A stretch of 55,829 nt of DNA from NCBI GenBank assembly GCA_946480815.1, contig CAMLLB010000024.1, forward strand, positions 1 to 55,829. The letters run 5' to 3'. The notes below the pieces were generated by a model. The model did no database searches, was not told the origin of the DNA, and saw only the letters and a program-made list of their open reading frames with translations. Origin of the DNA: an uncultured Flavobacteriales bacterium (lineage in GTDB: Bacteria > Bacteroidota > Bacteroidia > Flavobacteriales > Crocinitomicaceae). Shown piece by piece: positions 10,159 to 18,059 of this stretch. Made by a program: the position numbers and the translations under genes. Every line of letters starts with the position of its first letter. The first letter of the stretch is position 1.

Positions 10159-10206
10159 ATACCGAATGGTAACGTTATTAGTCTGAAAATTACTACTTTC
10201 ACTTCT

Positions 10207-10638
10207 ATGAAACCGCGTGTTACGTTTGCTACTCCCTATCCTTTTCAAAGACCTGCATTCATAGGAATTCGTGAATACAACTTCATCAATTCACATGGTG
10301 ATGAATATAGTGTTCAGTTTGTTCAGAAGAACAACCACATCATGAATTACATTGTAGACCTGAGTATCAAAAGCCACGATCAAGATGAATACCAAACTAT
10401 GAATACCGGAGATGTTTACCGGGTAATGGCAACCGTTGTATCTATCCTACTAGACTTTATAGAACAAACACCTTATTGTCAAAGCATTGAATTCGTTCCG
10501 GTTTCGGAGAACCACCAATTATCCAACAGAAGGTCCATCCTCTTTCTGCGGTACGTACAATTATTTAAAACCCTTACCGGTTGGGATTATAAAATAAACG
10601 AAGGAGTCTTCACACTAAGCCGCCCGAAAACAAAATAA
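10207..10638 (+). CDS. Hypothetical protein, 143 aa
   Basis: The open frame extends back through the upstream terminator and into the protease gene, so the plausible start is the ATG at 10207 (MKPRVTFATPYPFQ). The product is soluble-looking, with no signal peptide or membrane segment. It has a helical centre (GDVYRVMATVVSILLDFIEQ) and a C-terminal block ending SRPKTK. I recognise no family. It sits 18 bases before the degenerate DEAD-box gene, and that gene seems to have its own -7 box, so the pair may be functionally linked but separately promoted. Function unknown. Confidence 0.75.
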   Translation: MKPRVTFATPYPFQRPAFIGIREYNFINSHGDEYSVQFVQKNNHIMNYIVDLSIKSHDQDEYQTMNTGDVYRVMATVVSILLDFIEQTPYCQSIEFVPVSENHQLSNRRSILFLRYVQLFKTLTGWDYKINEGVFTLSRPKTK

Positions 10639-10644
10639 ATTGTC

Positions 10645-10652
10645 TTATTTTG
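10645..10652 (+). promoter_or_regulatory. -7-like box TTATTTTG before the DEAD-box-like gene
   Basis: One mismatch to TAnnTTTG, ending 4 bases before the ATG at 10657. It has the same short spacing as other genes in this window. No convincing -33 element is seen. Confidence 0.3.
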
Positions 10653-10656
10653 CAGT

Positions 10657-11268
10657 ATGAAGTTTGAAGAATTAAACAATCGACTGGAAAATACGCTTAC
10701 AGAACAGGGTAGTGATGGTTATACTGAAAAGCAGGAGAAATTAATCAAACTGTCCAAGCAGGGAAAAAACCAACTGGTTTTCACATCCATAGACCAGGAA
10801 TTAATTGATGGACTTCATTTTATTTCTTTTATGAGAGCACCGGAAATGCTCGAGGGCTCACCACGCGTTCTTTGGTTCACTCCTTCCTGGGAAAGTGCAC
10901 GGGAAAAGGTGAAATCCTTTCATCATTTGATGAAACGCACAGATGTTACCATTGAAATTGCAGACGACAAAGGAAAAATCATCGAACAACGCAATGCCAT
11001 TTTTGAAGGAGCTGAAATTATTATCGGGAACCCAAAAAGATTATTAGAATTATACAATCAAAACGGGATCCATATCAATCAATTAAGTTTGGTGATTATC
11101 GATCATGCAGAAACCCTTTGCAAAGATCCGTTGATACTTCAAGCCATCCGAAGAATTTCCGAAAGTCTTCCAAAATGTCAAAAAATGATTTTTTCGGAAG
11201 GAACTCATACCCGACTGGAAGCTTTTTGCGAAGATATTTGTACCTTTTACGAAACTTCTGAATTATAA
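10657..11268 (+). CDS. Degenerate DEAD-box helicase N-terminal lobe (predicted non-ATPase)
   Basis: At 203 aa this is about half of a DEAD-box helicase, collinear with RecA lobe 1. A Q-motif-like YTEKQEKLI (22-30) is present. The Walker A stretch is replaced by KQGKNQLVFTSID (34-46), with no GxGKT. RVLWFTPSWESA (70-81) stands for motif Ia, GNPKRLLEL (124-132) for motif Ib (TPGRLL), IIDHAE (147-152) for motif II (DEAD), and FSEGT (179-183) for motif III (SAT). Lobe 2 is absent and the next gene is unrelated. The lost catalytic residues imply a pseudo-enzyme, perhaps an RNA-binding or scaffold protein; that is inference. The frame is intact and well formed, so it does not look like a pseudogene. 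Confidence 0.75.
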   Translation: MKFEELNNRLENTLTEQGSDGYTEKQEKLIKLSKQGKNQLVFTSIDQELIDGLHFISFMRAPEMLEGSPRVLWFTPSWESAREKVKSFHHLMKRTDVTIEIADDKGKIIEQRNAIFEGAEIIIGNPKRLLELYNQNGIHINQLSLVIIDHAETLCKDPLILQAIRRISESLPKCQKMIFSEGTHTRLEAFCEDICTFYETSEL

Positions 11269-11274
11269 AAAAGT

Positions 11275-11649
11275 ATGATAGCGAAACAACTAAAAGCCAT
11301 TTCCAACATTTGTTATATCCTCGGAATGGCCTGTGCTATCCTACTCTACACCCAGAATACTTTTGGAATATCGAGTGCCATCCGGATCGGTTTTTATGTT
11401 TTCGGAGGTACCGGACTTATTTTAAGTCTATTGCAATTCCGCTTTATTCCCGAAGACAAATGGGAAGATTTCAATCTGTTGTTTTGGATCGGGTCATTGG
11501 TCATATTCATTGGTTTTGTGGTTCAAACGATGCATTTAAGATATGCTACCTATATTTTAATCGCAGGTTTCGCCATTACCGGATTTTCATTTTTCGTCAA
11601 CCCATTCAAGAAAGACAAAGACGAAGAAGATGACCTTTTAGATAACTGA
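11275..11649 (+). CDS. Small inner-membrane protein, four predicted TM helices
   Basis: A 124-aa protein starting 6 bases after the DEAD-box-like gene and so probably in its operon. Hydrophobic segments lie at about residues 8-25 (ISNICYILGMACAILLY), 32-53 (IRIGFYVFGGTGLILSLLQF), 66-83 (LLFWIGSLVIFIGFVVQ) and 90-110 (YATYILIAGFAITGFSFFV). The tail is charged (KKDKDEEDDLLDN). I recognise no family or function. The start is the only sensible ATG. Confidence 0.8.
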   Translation: MIAKQLKAISNICYILGMACAILLYTQNTFGISSAIRIGFYVFGGTGLILSLLQFRFIPEDKWEDFNLLFWIGSLVIFIGFVVQTMHLRYATYILIAGFAITGFSFFVNPFKKDKDEEDDLLDN

Positions 11650-11752
11650 TTCATATCCAACAACTATTCAAAATATTTTTAATTTAGCATGAAAACCCTT
11701 TTGCGGGTGTTTGCGTATTTAACTTACTGAAACGTTGCACTAAACCGGATTT

Positions 11753-13822
11753 GTGAAAAATTACTGCTTTGTACTTCTGCTTTCTCTTCTTTGTTTCATT
11801 TCGAACAGCCAGGTTTTCATAACCCAGCACGACGACTTCTTGAAATTAGAAGGGAATCAACTCACATATTATATAGCCCCAAATGGTCAGTCAACCCTAC
11901 AGGCTGTAAAGTCACATGTGAAGGAATTCAAGCCGGTCAATTCACGAATGGTGAATTTGGGTTTTGAAACAAAGGATGTTTGGTTCTATTTTGAAACAAA
12001 AAACCTGTCGGATTCCCGTCTTATTCGCATGCTCAAATTGAGCAATCCGATCATTGACGAAGTAGATGTCTACAAACGGATCGGTGACAACACCTTTATT
12101 CCTGTTGCAAAAGGAGGTGATCAAAGACCTTTCGCATGGCGTTACAACGGGAACCGTGAGTTAATCTTTCCATTAAGACTGGATCCGCACAGCACGAATG
12201 GCTTCCTTTTCCGGGTAAACAATGGCGGAGAACAATTCTACTTTCAGAGTTCGCTTGAAAAAGGCTCCTATATCCAGGTAAAACACGGAAACAAGCAGGT
12301 TTTCTACGGATTATTGTTTGGAGTCATGATCTTCATCATTATCCTGAACCTGGCGATCGGGATCTTATTCCGTCAACGGATTGCATACATCTATACACTG
12401 TACGGAGCTTCCTTTACGCTTCTCCAAATGTCCCTACTTGGCTTTGGTACAACCTGGCTTTGGACGGATCAGTATTTTATTTCAAACAGGGCCAACCCGG
12501 TACTGGCATCTCTTGGGGTTTTGTTCTTTCTGAATTTTACTTACCGTTACCTTGAACTTCAAATCAATACACCTAAAATCAAACCGGTTGTGCGATTTAT
12601 TCAGGTTGGATTGCTTATTAATATCTTCGTGAGCCTCATTCCGGGAACCGTGTTCATGAACATTTCAGCTATTACTGTCAATGCTTTGACATTAATCTTA
12701 AACCTGTTCATTATTTATCCATTGGTTGTGACCCTCAGAACAGGTTCCCGAACTGCCAAATCTTATTTAATTGCATTCTCTATTTTACAGATTTCAGTTT
12801 TTGCCTTTGTATTGCGGAATTTCGGAGTCATTCCAAACAGCTTCCTGGCTGACAACGGCTTACAAATAGGGTTTGCAGTAGAAATGATCATTTTAACTTT
12901 CGGGATCCTGCAACGCTTCAAAATCATGAACGATGCCTCTATTTCGGTACTTGCCGAAGCCAATGAGCTAAAAGAAAACCTGAACATTCAATTGGAAGCG
13001 GAAGTTGAATTACGAACCAAAGAAGTCATTGAGCAGCGCAACGAATTGGAGCAGAAAAACGAAGAAATTACCAGCAGTATTATTTATGCAAAACGCATTC
13101 AGAATGCGTTGCTTCCAAGTAGTTCTTATTACTCCAGCTTAATTCCCAATCTGAATGTTTTCTACTATCCGAAAGATATTGTAGCAGGTGATTTTTACTG
13201 GGTGAAACGAATCCGGATCGGCGAGGAAACCTGGAAATTTGTTGCGGTAGCTGATTGTACCGGACATGGTGTTCCCGGTGCGATGATGAGTGTATTATGT
13301 ATGAATGCGCTGAATGAATCGGCTCGTTTACTTGAAGAGGCAAACCCGGCAGATCTTTTAACCCGTGTCAGTTCTTATTTAAGAAATTACCTCTTGACGG
13401 ACGGAATGGAATTATCCGACGGGATGGATATTTCAGTTGCTTGCTATAATTCCGAAAAACAGATCTTACGTTTTTGCGGTGCCAATAATCCGTTATGGAT
13501 CTTGAGTGAAGACGACATCCATGTACTTCCACCGACGAAAAGGCCGGTAGGAAAATCCGAATCCAGCCTTCCTTTTGAATTACATGAATTGAACTATCCG
13601 AAAAATCAGCGTATTTTGCTGTTTTCCGACGGATGCATTGATCAATTTGGGGAAGAAACAGGTAAAAAACTAAAAACTCCCGGATTGAAAAAGTTAGTCT
13701 TAGAGCAATACGACCCAAGTCCGCAGACCCATCTTCAGAAAATTGAACAGGGTTTATTCCGGTGGATGGGTGCTGAAGAACAGTTGGACGATATTTGTAT
13801 GATGTTGATCGACCTGAATTAA
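11753..13822 (+). CDS. 7TM-DISM-type sensor with SpoIIE/PP2C-like serine phosphatase domain
   Basis: A membrane sensor whose output is a PPM-family Ser/Thr phosphatase, probably acting on an anti-anti-sigma-type or similar phosphoprotein. It starts at GTG 11753 (MKNYCFVLLLSLLCF, signal peptide). Residues ~22-175 form the extracellular 7TMR-DISMED2-like beta domain (DVWFYFETKNLSD). About seven TM helices span ~178-390, then a coiled coil (~400-440), then the SpoIIE domain at ~445-689. Metal-site motifs are seen: DIVAGDFYW, VADCTGHGVPGAMMS, LFSDGCIDQFGEE and DDICMMLIDL. No partner STAS or kinase gene is adjacent. Its stop codon shares the tetranucleotide TTAA with that of the convergent nadC gene. 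Confidence 0.9.
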   Translation: MKNYCFVLLLSLLCFISNSQVFITQHDDFLKLEGNQLTYYIAPNGQSTLQAVKSHVKEFKPVNSRMVNLGFETKDVWFYFETKNLSDSRLIRMLKLSNPIIDEVDVYKRIGDNTFIPVAKGGDQRPFAWRYNGNRELIFPLRLDPHSTNGFLFRVNNGGEQFYFQSSLEKGSYIQVKHGNKQVFYGLLFGVMIFIIILNLAIGILFRQRIAYIYTLYGASFTLLQMSLLGFGTTWLWTDQYFISNRANPVLASLGVLFFLNFTYRYLELQINTPKIKPVVRFIQVGLLINIFVSLIPGTVFMNISAITVNALTLILNLFIIYPLVVTLRTGSRTAKSYLIAFSILQISVFAFVLRNFGVIPNSFLADNGLQIGFAVEMIILTFGILQRFKIMNDASISVLAEANELKENLNIQLEAEVELRTKEVIEQRNELEQKNEEITSSIIYAKRIQNALLPSSSYYSSLIPNLNVFYYPKDIVAGDFYWVKRIRIGEETWKFVAVADCTGHGVPGAMMSVLCMNALNESARLLEEANPADLLTRVSSYLRNYLLTDGMELSDGMDISVACYNSEKQILRFCGANNPLWILSEDDIHVLPPTKRPVGKSESSLPFELHELNYPKNQRILLFSDGCIDQFGEETGKKLKTPGLKKLVLEQYDPSPQTHLQKIEQGLFRWMGAEEQLDDICMMLIDLN

Positions 13823-14652
13823 AAACTTGCTTTCAAGCTCATATCCAAACTGTCAAAGCTATGAGTTAATGCACCGACAGATATAAAATCAACCCCGGTT
13901 TCTGCAAAAGAACGGATCGTTTGTTTTGTAATTCCTCCGGAAGCTTCGGTTTCATATCGTCCCGCAATGATTCCTATTGCCTCTTTTAACAGATCAGGAG
14001 TGAAATTATCCAGCATAATCCGGTCTACCATCCCTATTTCAAGCACCTCACGTAATTCCGCAATATTCCGTACTTCTATTTCGACTTTCAATTGTCTTCC
14101 GGTTGATTTCAGGTAATCATGCGTTCGTAATATTGCGTCTTTGATCCCGCCTGCGAAGTCCACATGATTGTCTTTGAGCATAATCATATCATAGAGTGCA
14201 AAACGATGGTTCATTCCTCCTCCTATACGCACTGCCCATTTTTCCATGTAGCGAACTCCGGGAGTGGTTTTTCGCGTATCCAATAACTTAGTTTGTGTCC
14301 CTTCCAAAAGATCAACGTAACTTTTTGTTTGAGTCGCAATTCCGGACATACGCTGCATGAAATTCAACAAAGTGCGTTCTGCTGCCAATATAGACCGCGC
14401 ACTTCCTTTCAAATAAAAAGCAACGTCACCAGGTTTTACAGAGGTCCCGTCAGCCAGCAACTCTTCAAAAACCAGGTTTGAATCCACTAATTCACACACT
14501 TTTTTGGCTACTTCTACTCCGGCAAGAATTCCGGTATCTTTTACCAATAATTTTGCGATTCCGGTAGCAGTTTCAGGAATACAGGCTAAAGAAGAATGAT
14601 CACCGTCCCCTAAATCTTCCTGAAGGGCATTTTTTATAATCTCGTCAAACAT
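13819..14652 (-). CDS. nadC: Nicotinate-nucleotide pyrophosphorylase (carboxylating)
   Basis: The enzyme converts quinolinate and PRPP to nicotinate mononucleotide, CO2 and PPi, the third step of de novo NAD synthesis. The 277-aa length is standard. The family blocks are visible: ALQEDLGDGDHSS near the N-terminus, AERTLLNFMQRMSGIAT, LLDTRKTTPGVRYMEKWAV, GGGMNHRFALYDMIMLKDNH, EIEVRNIAELREVL, DRIMLDNFTP and ASGGITKQTIRSFAETGVDFISVGAL (given here as separate short blocks). No nadA or nadB is in the window. A perfect -7 box ends 4 bases before the ATG. The 3' end overlaps the convergent phosphatase gene by 4 bases. Confidence 0.97.
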   Translation of the reverse strand: MFDEIIKNALQEDLGDGDHSSLACIPETATGIAKLLVKDTGILAGVEVAKKVCELVDSNLVFEELLADGTSVKPGDVAFYLKGSARSILAAERTLLNFMQRMSGIATQTKSYVDLLEGTQTKLLDTRKTTPGVRYMEKWAVRIGGGMNHRFALYDMIMLKDNHVDFAGGIKDAILRTHDYLKSTGRQLKVEIEVRNIAELREVLEIGMVDRIMLDNFTPDLLKEAIGIIAGRYETEASGGITKQTIRSFAETGVDFISVGALTHSFDSLDMSLKASF

Positions 14653-14656
14653 GGAG

Positions 14657-14664
14657 CAAAGTTA
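14657..14664 (-). promoter_or_regulatory. -7 promoter box TAACTTTG for nadC
   Basis: Exact TAnnTTTG match on the minus strand, with four bases (CTCC) between it and the nadC ATG. The implied transcript start falls at or beside the start codon. Confidence 0.5.
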
Positions 14665-14759
14665 ATTCAAAATGCAGAATTATGAATTCAAAAAAGTCCG
14701 TCGGTTCAACTACTCTTTTGAATTTTGCATTTTTATCCCCGATAACCATCGGGATTGAA

Positions 14760-15137
14760 TTACTCGATAGCGAGTGATTCGATCTTCAGCTCAGAGCTGA
14801 TGTGTTTCCACTTAATGGTCACCCGAAAGGATTCACTTTTGGAAACATAGACACCGGTAGTAAGCGGTGAATCATCACTTTCTTTTCCTTTGAATGTAAA
14901 GCGAAAACTTGAAACCGGTTTTCGGTTAAAGAAATCTTTCAACAATTGAGTAGCCTGGGACTGAGCGTAAACTCCTTCTTTTCCCTGGATCTGAAGCAAG
15001 ATCTTGTCTTTTCCATAGGAAACGATCTTAGCAGCATCTTCCCTTCCAAATGCCTGTTCCACAGCGGTGAAATTTGCATCCGACATGGATTGAAGTGATA
15101 AAATAAAAGAAGCTACCAATGATAAAATAAAGCCCAT
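14760..15137 (-). CDS. DUF4783-family secreted protein
   Basis: A 125-aa protein with an N-terminal hydrophobic export segment (MGFILSLVASFILSLQS). A small alpha+beta domain resembling the Bacteroidota DUF4783 family follows, of NTF2-like shape: KIVSYGKDKILLQIQGKEG, LLKDFFNRKPVSSFRF and SESFRVTIKWKH. It lies between nadC and the divergent rlmH, a position I have often seen for this family in flavobacteria (from memory). A -7-like box TATATTTG about 32 bases upstream of the ATG suggests its own promoter. Molecular function unknown. Confidence 0.8.
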   Translation of the reverse strand: MGFILSLVASFILSLQSMSDANFTAVEQAFGREDAAKIVSYGKDKILLQIQGKEGVYAQSQATQLLKDFFNRKPVSSFRFTFKGKESDDSPLTTGVYVSKSESFRVTIKWKHISSELKIESLAIE

Positions 15138-15311
15138 ATTTCAATTGTTATTTTGAACCTTCATCAACAAATATAATGCCTAAAATGAAAATCCGCTAAT
15201 TATCTACTGTTTTTATAGATTATCCTGCTTTTTGTAACCGAAATAAGCAAAAAAAAGGTTATCAATTACACTCTTTCAAAGCACTAACTACAATTTTCGT
15301 ATATTCGTTGC

Positions 15312-15785
15312 ATGCAGGTAACGTTACTTTGTATTGGTAAAACCGGGAAAAAGTTTCTCGAAGAAGGAGAACAGGAATATTTGAAACGACTTCGTCATTA
15401 TATTTCTTTTCAGCTACAGATTATACCGGATATCAAACAAGCTAAAAGCCTGTCCCAAAGTCAGATCAAACAGCGGGAAGGGGAATTAATCCTTGAAAAA
15501 ATAAACCCTGCGGACACCCTTATCCTATTGGATGAGAAAGGGAAAGAATACACCTCACTTGATTTCTCCAATTACATCCAGGACCAATTTAACCGTGGAG
15601 GTAAACACATTTATTTTGTCGTTGGAGGACCCTATGGTTTCAGCGATGAAGTTTACGAACGATCAAATGGAAAGATTTCATTATCCCGAATGACCTTTTC
15701 CCATCAGATGATCCGTTTGTTCTTCATTGAGCAGGTATACCGGGCGATGACTATTTTGAAAAACGAACCTTATCATCATCAGTAG
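15312..15785 (+). CDS. rlmH: 23S rRNA (pseudouridine-1915-N3)-methyltransferase RlmH
   Basis: A SPOUT-class SAM methyltransferase that methylates pseudouridine 1915 in helix 69 of 23S rRNA. Length 157 aa is typical. Visible features are MQVTLLCIGKT at the start, TLILLDEKGKEYTSLDFS, the trefoil-knot SAM site YFVVGGPYGFSDEVYER, and the conserved C-terminus SRMTFSHQMIRLFFIEQVYR ending in NEPYHHQ. It begins a run of same-strand genes: the next start is only 2 bases past its stop, so this housekeeping gene may head the glycan operon. A -7-like box TATATTCG (15300-15307) ends 4 bases before the ATG. Confidence 0.97.
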   Translation: MQVTLLCIGKTGKKFLEEGEQEYLKRLRHYISFQLQIIPDIKQAKSLSQSQIKQREGELILEKINPADTLILLDEKGKEYTSLDFSNYIQDQFNRGGKHIYFVVGGPYGFSDEVYERSNGKISLSRMTFSHQMIRLFFIEQVYRAMTILKNEPYHHQ

Positions 15786-15787
15786 GT

Positions 15788-17155
15788 ATGTTTGAGTTCT
15801 TTGATACCATTGATATCATTTCATTCATCGGGTGGTTGATGATTTTCATAATTATTGCCCATTTGGTACACGCCAACAACAAAGAAAACCCGGAATTCCG
15901 CTTTTTTTTAACTCATTTTTATTGGAAGATCCTGATGGGCCTGGCATTTGGCCTTGTCTATATTCTCTATTATGAGAGACACGGAGACACTGTTTTTTAT
16001 TGGCAGGGAGCAAAAAAATTAAACCTGTTATTACTCGAAAATCCGAGGGCTTACTGGCATGAAATTTTCTCCACTCCACCAAGGGATTATATCCCCGGTT
16101 ACTTTTCAAAAGTAGGAAATCCACCAAGCTGGATCTACTCGGAGCCTAATTCCTGGTTTGTCTGCAAACTGGCCAATTTCCTTTCTTTCCTCTCTTTTGG
16201 AAGTTACCTGACATTAAACTTGTTCTTCTCTGTCATATCAACCTGTATTTCATGGCGTTTCTTCCGGTATATGAACAAGGTCCTGCTTACCAAAACCAGC
16301 TATATTGCCCTGGCCTGTTTATTCATTCCTTCGGTTGCATTCTGGTGTACAGGATTGATCAAGGACACCATAGCAATTTGTGCCATTTTTGTCGTCACCA
16401 TCTCCATTCTTAAACTTATCCGCAAAGATTACAACTCCTTAACGGGAGTGCTTTTCAATCTCCTTTTATCGTATTATCTGCTTTATTCGATCCGACCTTT
16501 TTTGGTTATCTGTACAGCTATCCCCTTACTCATGATCCTGATTTTCAAAGTAAACCGGGATAAATCATTTGTTATCAAGTTTTTAACACGGCTATTGGGT
16601 ATTTCCCTTGCGATCGGGAGTTTGATGTACTATTTCAGCAACACAAGTTCCTTTGGAGAGTTCTCTGCCGAATCTGTTTTTCAGACTGCAGAGGTAATTC
16701 AAAAAGACATGCTCAACAATACAGGTTATACCGGAAAACGATACCACCTAAGCATCGAAGAGTTTTCAGGAATCAATTTATTATTCGTGGCTCCTGAGGC
16801 AATCGCAACGGCCCTGTTTCGACCATTCATCTGGGAAGCAGATGGAATATTTATGCTGCTGAATGGATTTGAAAACCTGATTATTCTCTATTTGTGCATC
16901 CGTTTCTTTGTTTCAAGAAAACAAAACCCGGTCAGGAACGAATTACGGGATAACTCATTCTATTTATATGCTTTATTTTCAGTTTTAATATTAGGTTATT
17001 TTGTAGGATTAACCTCCGGGCTTTTCGGAACACTTGTTCGTTTGAAAACTCCCATTATGCCTTTTTTCCTATTAATCATATTATACAAATGGGCCGATCC
17101 TAACAAAATATTAAATCAAATAAAAAGTCGTGAGTCTGAAAAAACTTCTAACTAA
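15788..17155 (+). CDS. Polytopic membrane protein of the glycan locus (possible polymerase or transferase)
   Basis: A 455-aa protein with roughly ten hydrophobic segments, among them a first helix at ~9-26 (SFIGWLMIFIIIAHLV), several between 150 and 280, and C-terminal helices up to ~440. A non-membrane stretch at ~85-130 (DTVFYWQGAKKLN, PRAYWHEIFS) and another at ~295-335 lie between helices. It starts 2 bases after rlmH and overlaps the FkbM gene by 26 bases. Its place in a glycan locus and its topology fit a Wzy-like polymerase or a GT-C-type transferase, but I see no diagnostic motif. Function is a guess. Confidence 0.75.
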   Translation: MFEFFDTIDIISFIGWLMIFIIIAHLVHANNKENPEFRFFLTHFYWKILMGLAFGLVYILYYERHGDTVFYWQGAKKLNLLLLENPRAYWHEIFSTPPRDYIPGYFSKVGNPPSWIYSEPNSWFVCKLANFLSFLSFGSYLTLNLFFSVISTCISWRFFRYMNKVLLTKTSYIALACLFIPSVAFWCTGLIKDTIAICAIFVVTISILKLIRKDYNSLTGVLFNLLLSYYLLYSIRPFLVICTAIPLLMILIFKVNRDKSFVIKFLTRLLGISLAIGSLMYYFSNTSSFGEFSAESVFQTAEVIQKDMLNNTGYTGKRYHLSIEEFSGINLLFVAPEAIATALFRPFIWEADGIFMLLNGFENLIILYLCIRFFVSRKQNPVRNELRDNSFYLYALFSVLILGYFVGLTSGLFGTLVRLKTPIMPFFLLIILYKWADPNKILNQIKSRESEKTSN

Positions 17156-17984
17156 TCACGTTGCGGAGAAACTCTTAATCGGACTGATCCGCTTATTCCA
17201 TTCAGCGAATTGGGTCTATAAATTTGTTCCTTCAAATACAGATTACAATATCGGCAGTATGCGAACAGTTAAACGTAGAGGATTCACTTATGAACTGGAA
17301 TTGAGTGATTACCAGGAATGGCTTGTATACTTCTATTGCAAATCAGATTCAAGTGATTATCTCCTGGATTACCTGGAAAATTCCGAGATTATTCTTGATA
17401 TTGGGGCCAATATCGGTCAAACTTCGTTCAATGTTATCGGTACTCAGCAAAAAAAGGGATTAAATCCGGTCGTTTATGCATTTGAGCCCTATCCCCGAAC
17501 ATTCAAAAAATTGGAAACCAATAAGGCACTGAATCCGGCTATCTCCGTAAAAACCTATAATCTCGGATTAGGCAGGGAAAAAGGAATGTTACACATGACT
17601 CAACATAGTCCTTTAAACAGCGGAGGATTCCGTATGACCAATGAATCGGACAACAGTATTTCCGTACCAGTAGTTTCCCTTGACGAATTTGTTACCGAAA
17701 ATCAACTGATTAGAATTGATTTTATCAAAATCGACGTAGAAGGATTTGAAGTACAGGTACTTGAAGGGGCTTGGGAAACACTAAAAACTTTCAGGCCCAT
17801 TCTCGTCTTTGAATACAGTCTTGAAAACATCAGTGCCCAGAAAGGCAATATTGAAAACGTATTGCAGCAACTTTCAGCAATGGACTATGACATCAAAACC
17901 AAAGAAGGTATTTCGGATCAGGAAGCAATTCTAAAACTGGATTATCAAACGGACCTGATTTGCTCTCCCCGATTGATCATTTAG
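17130..17984 (+). CDS. FkbM-family SAM-dependent methyltransferase
   Basis: A 284-aa class I methyltransferase of the FkbM family, which O-methylates sugars or polyketides. The SAM-binding motif I is ILDIGANIGQTSF. Downstream come VYAFEPYPRTFKKLETN (post-I acidic region), PVVSLDEFV, and the family hallmark IDFIKIDVEGFEVQVLEGA. The start is a GTG at 17130 inside the preceding membrane-protein gene (26-base overlap). Given the neighbours, methylation of a glycan residue is likely. No membrane segment is visible. Confidence 0.88.
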   Translation: MSLKKLLTNHVAEKLLIGLIRLFHSANWVYKFVPSNTDYNIGSMRTVKRRGFTYELELSDYQEWLVYFYCKSDSSDYLLDYLENSEIILDIGANIGQTSFNVIGTQQKKGLNPVVYAFEPYPRTFKKLETNKALNPAISVKTYNLGLGREKGMLHMTQHSPLNSGGFRMTNESDNSISVPVVSLDEFVTENQLIRIDFIKIDVEGFEVQVLEGAWETLKTFRPILVFEYSLENISAQKGNIENVLQQLSAMDYDIKTKEGISDQEAILKLDYQTDLICSPRLII

Positions 17985-18008
17985 GTAAAACATCCACATA
18001 ATTTTCCT

Positions 18009-18016
18009 TACTTTTG
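18009..18016 (+). promoter_or_regulatory. -7-type box TACTTTTG upstream of the ABC exporter gene
   Basis: Exact TAnnTTTG match in the 75-base gap between the FkbM and ABC genes, 43 bases before the ATG at 18060. It suggests an internal promoter in the glycan locus. No clear -33 TTG is seen. Confidence 0.35.
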
Positions 18017-18059
18017 GAAACAATTCGACTACTTTTAACTTGTGCTAATTGGCAAATGA

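Noticed and set aside
10039..10206. Upstream extension of the 143-aa protein frame
   Set aside because: It would run through the protease C-terminus and the strong terminator at 10123-10158; the ATG at 10207 is far more plausible.
11692..11712. Hairpin before the phosphatase sensor gene as a terminator
   Set aside because: The stem is short and bulged (AAAACCC with GGGTGTTT) and lacks a T run.
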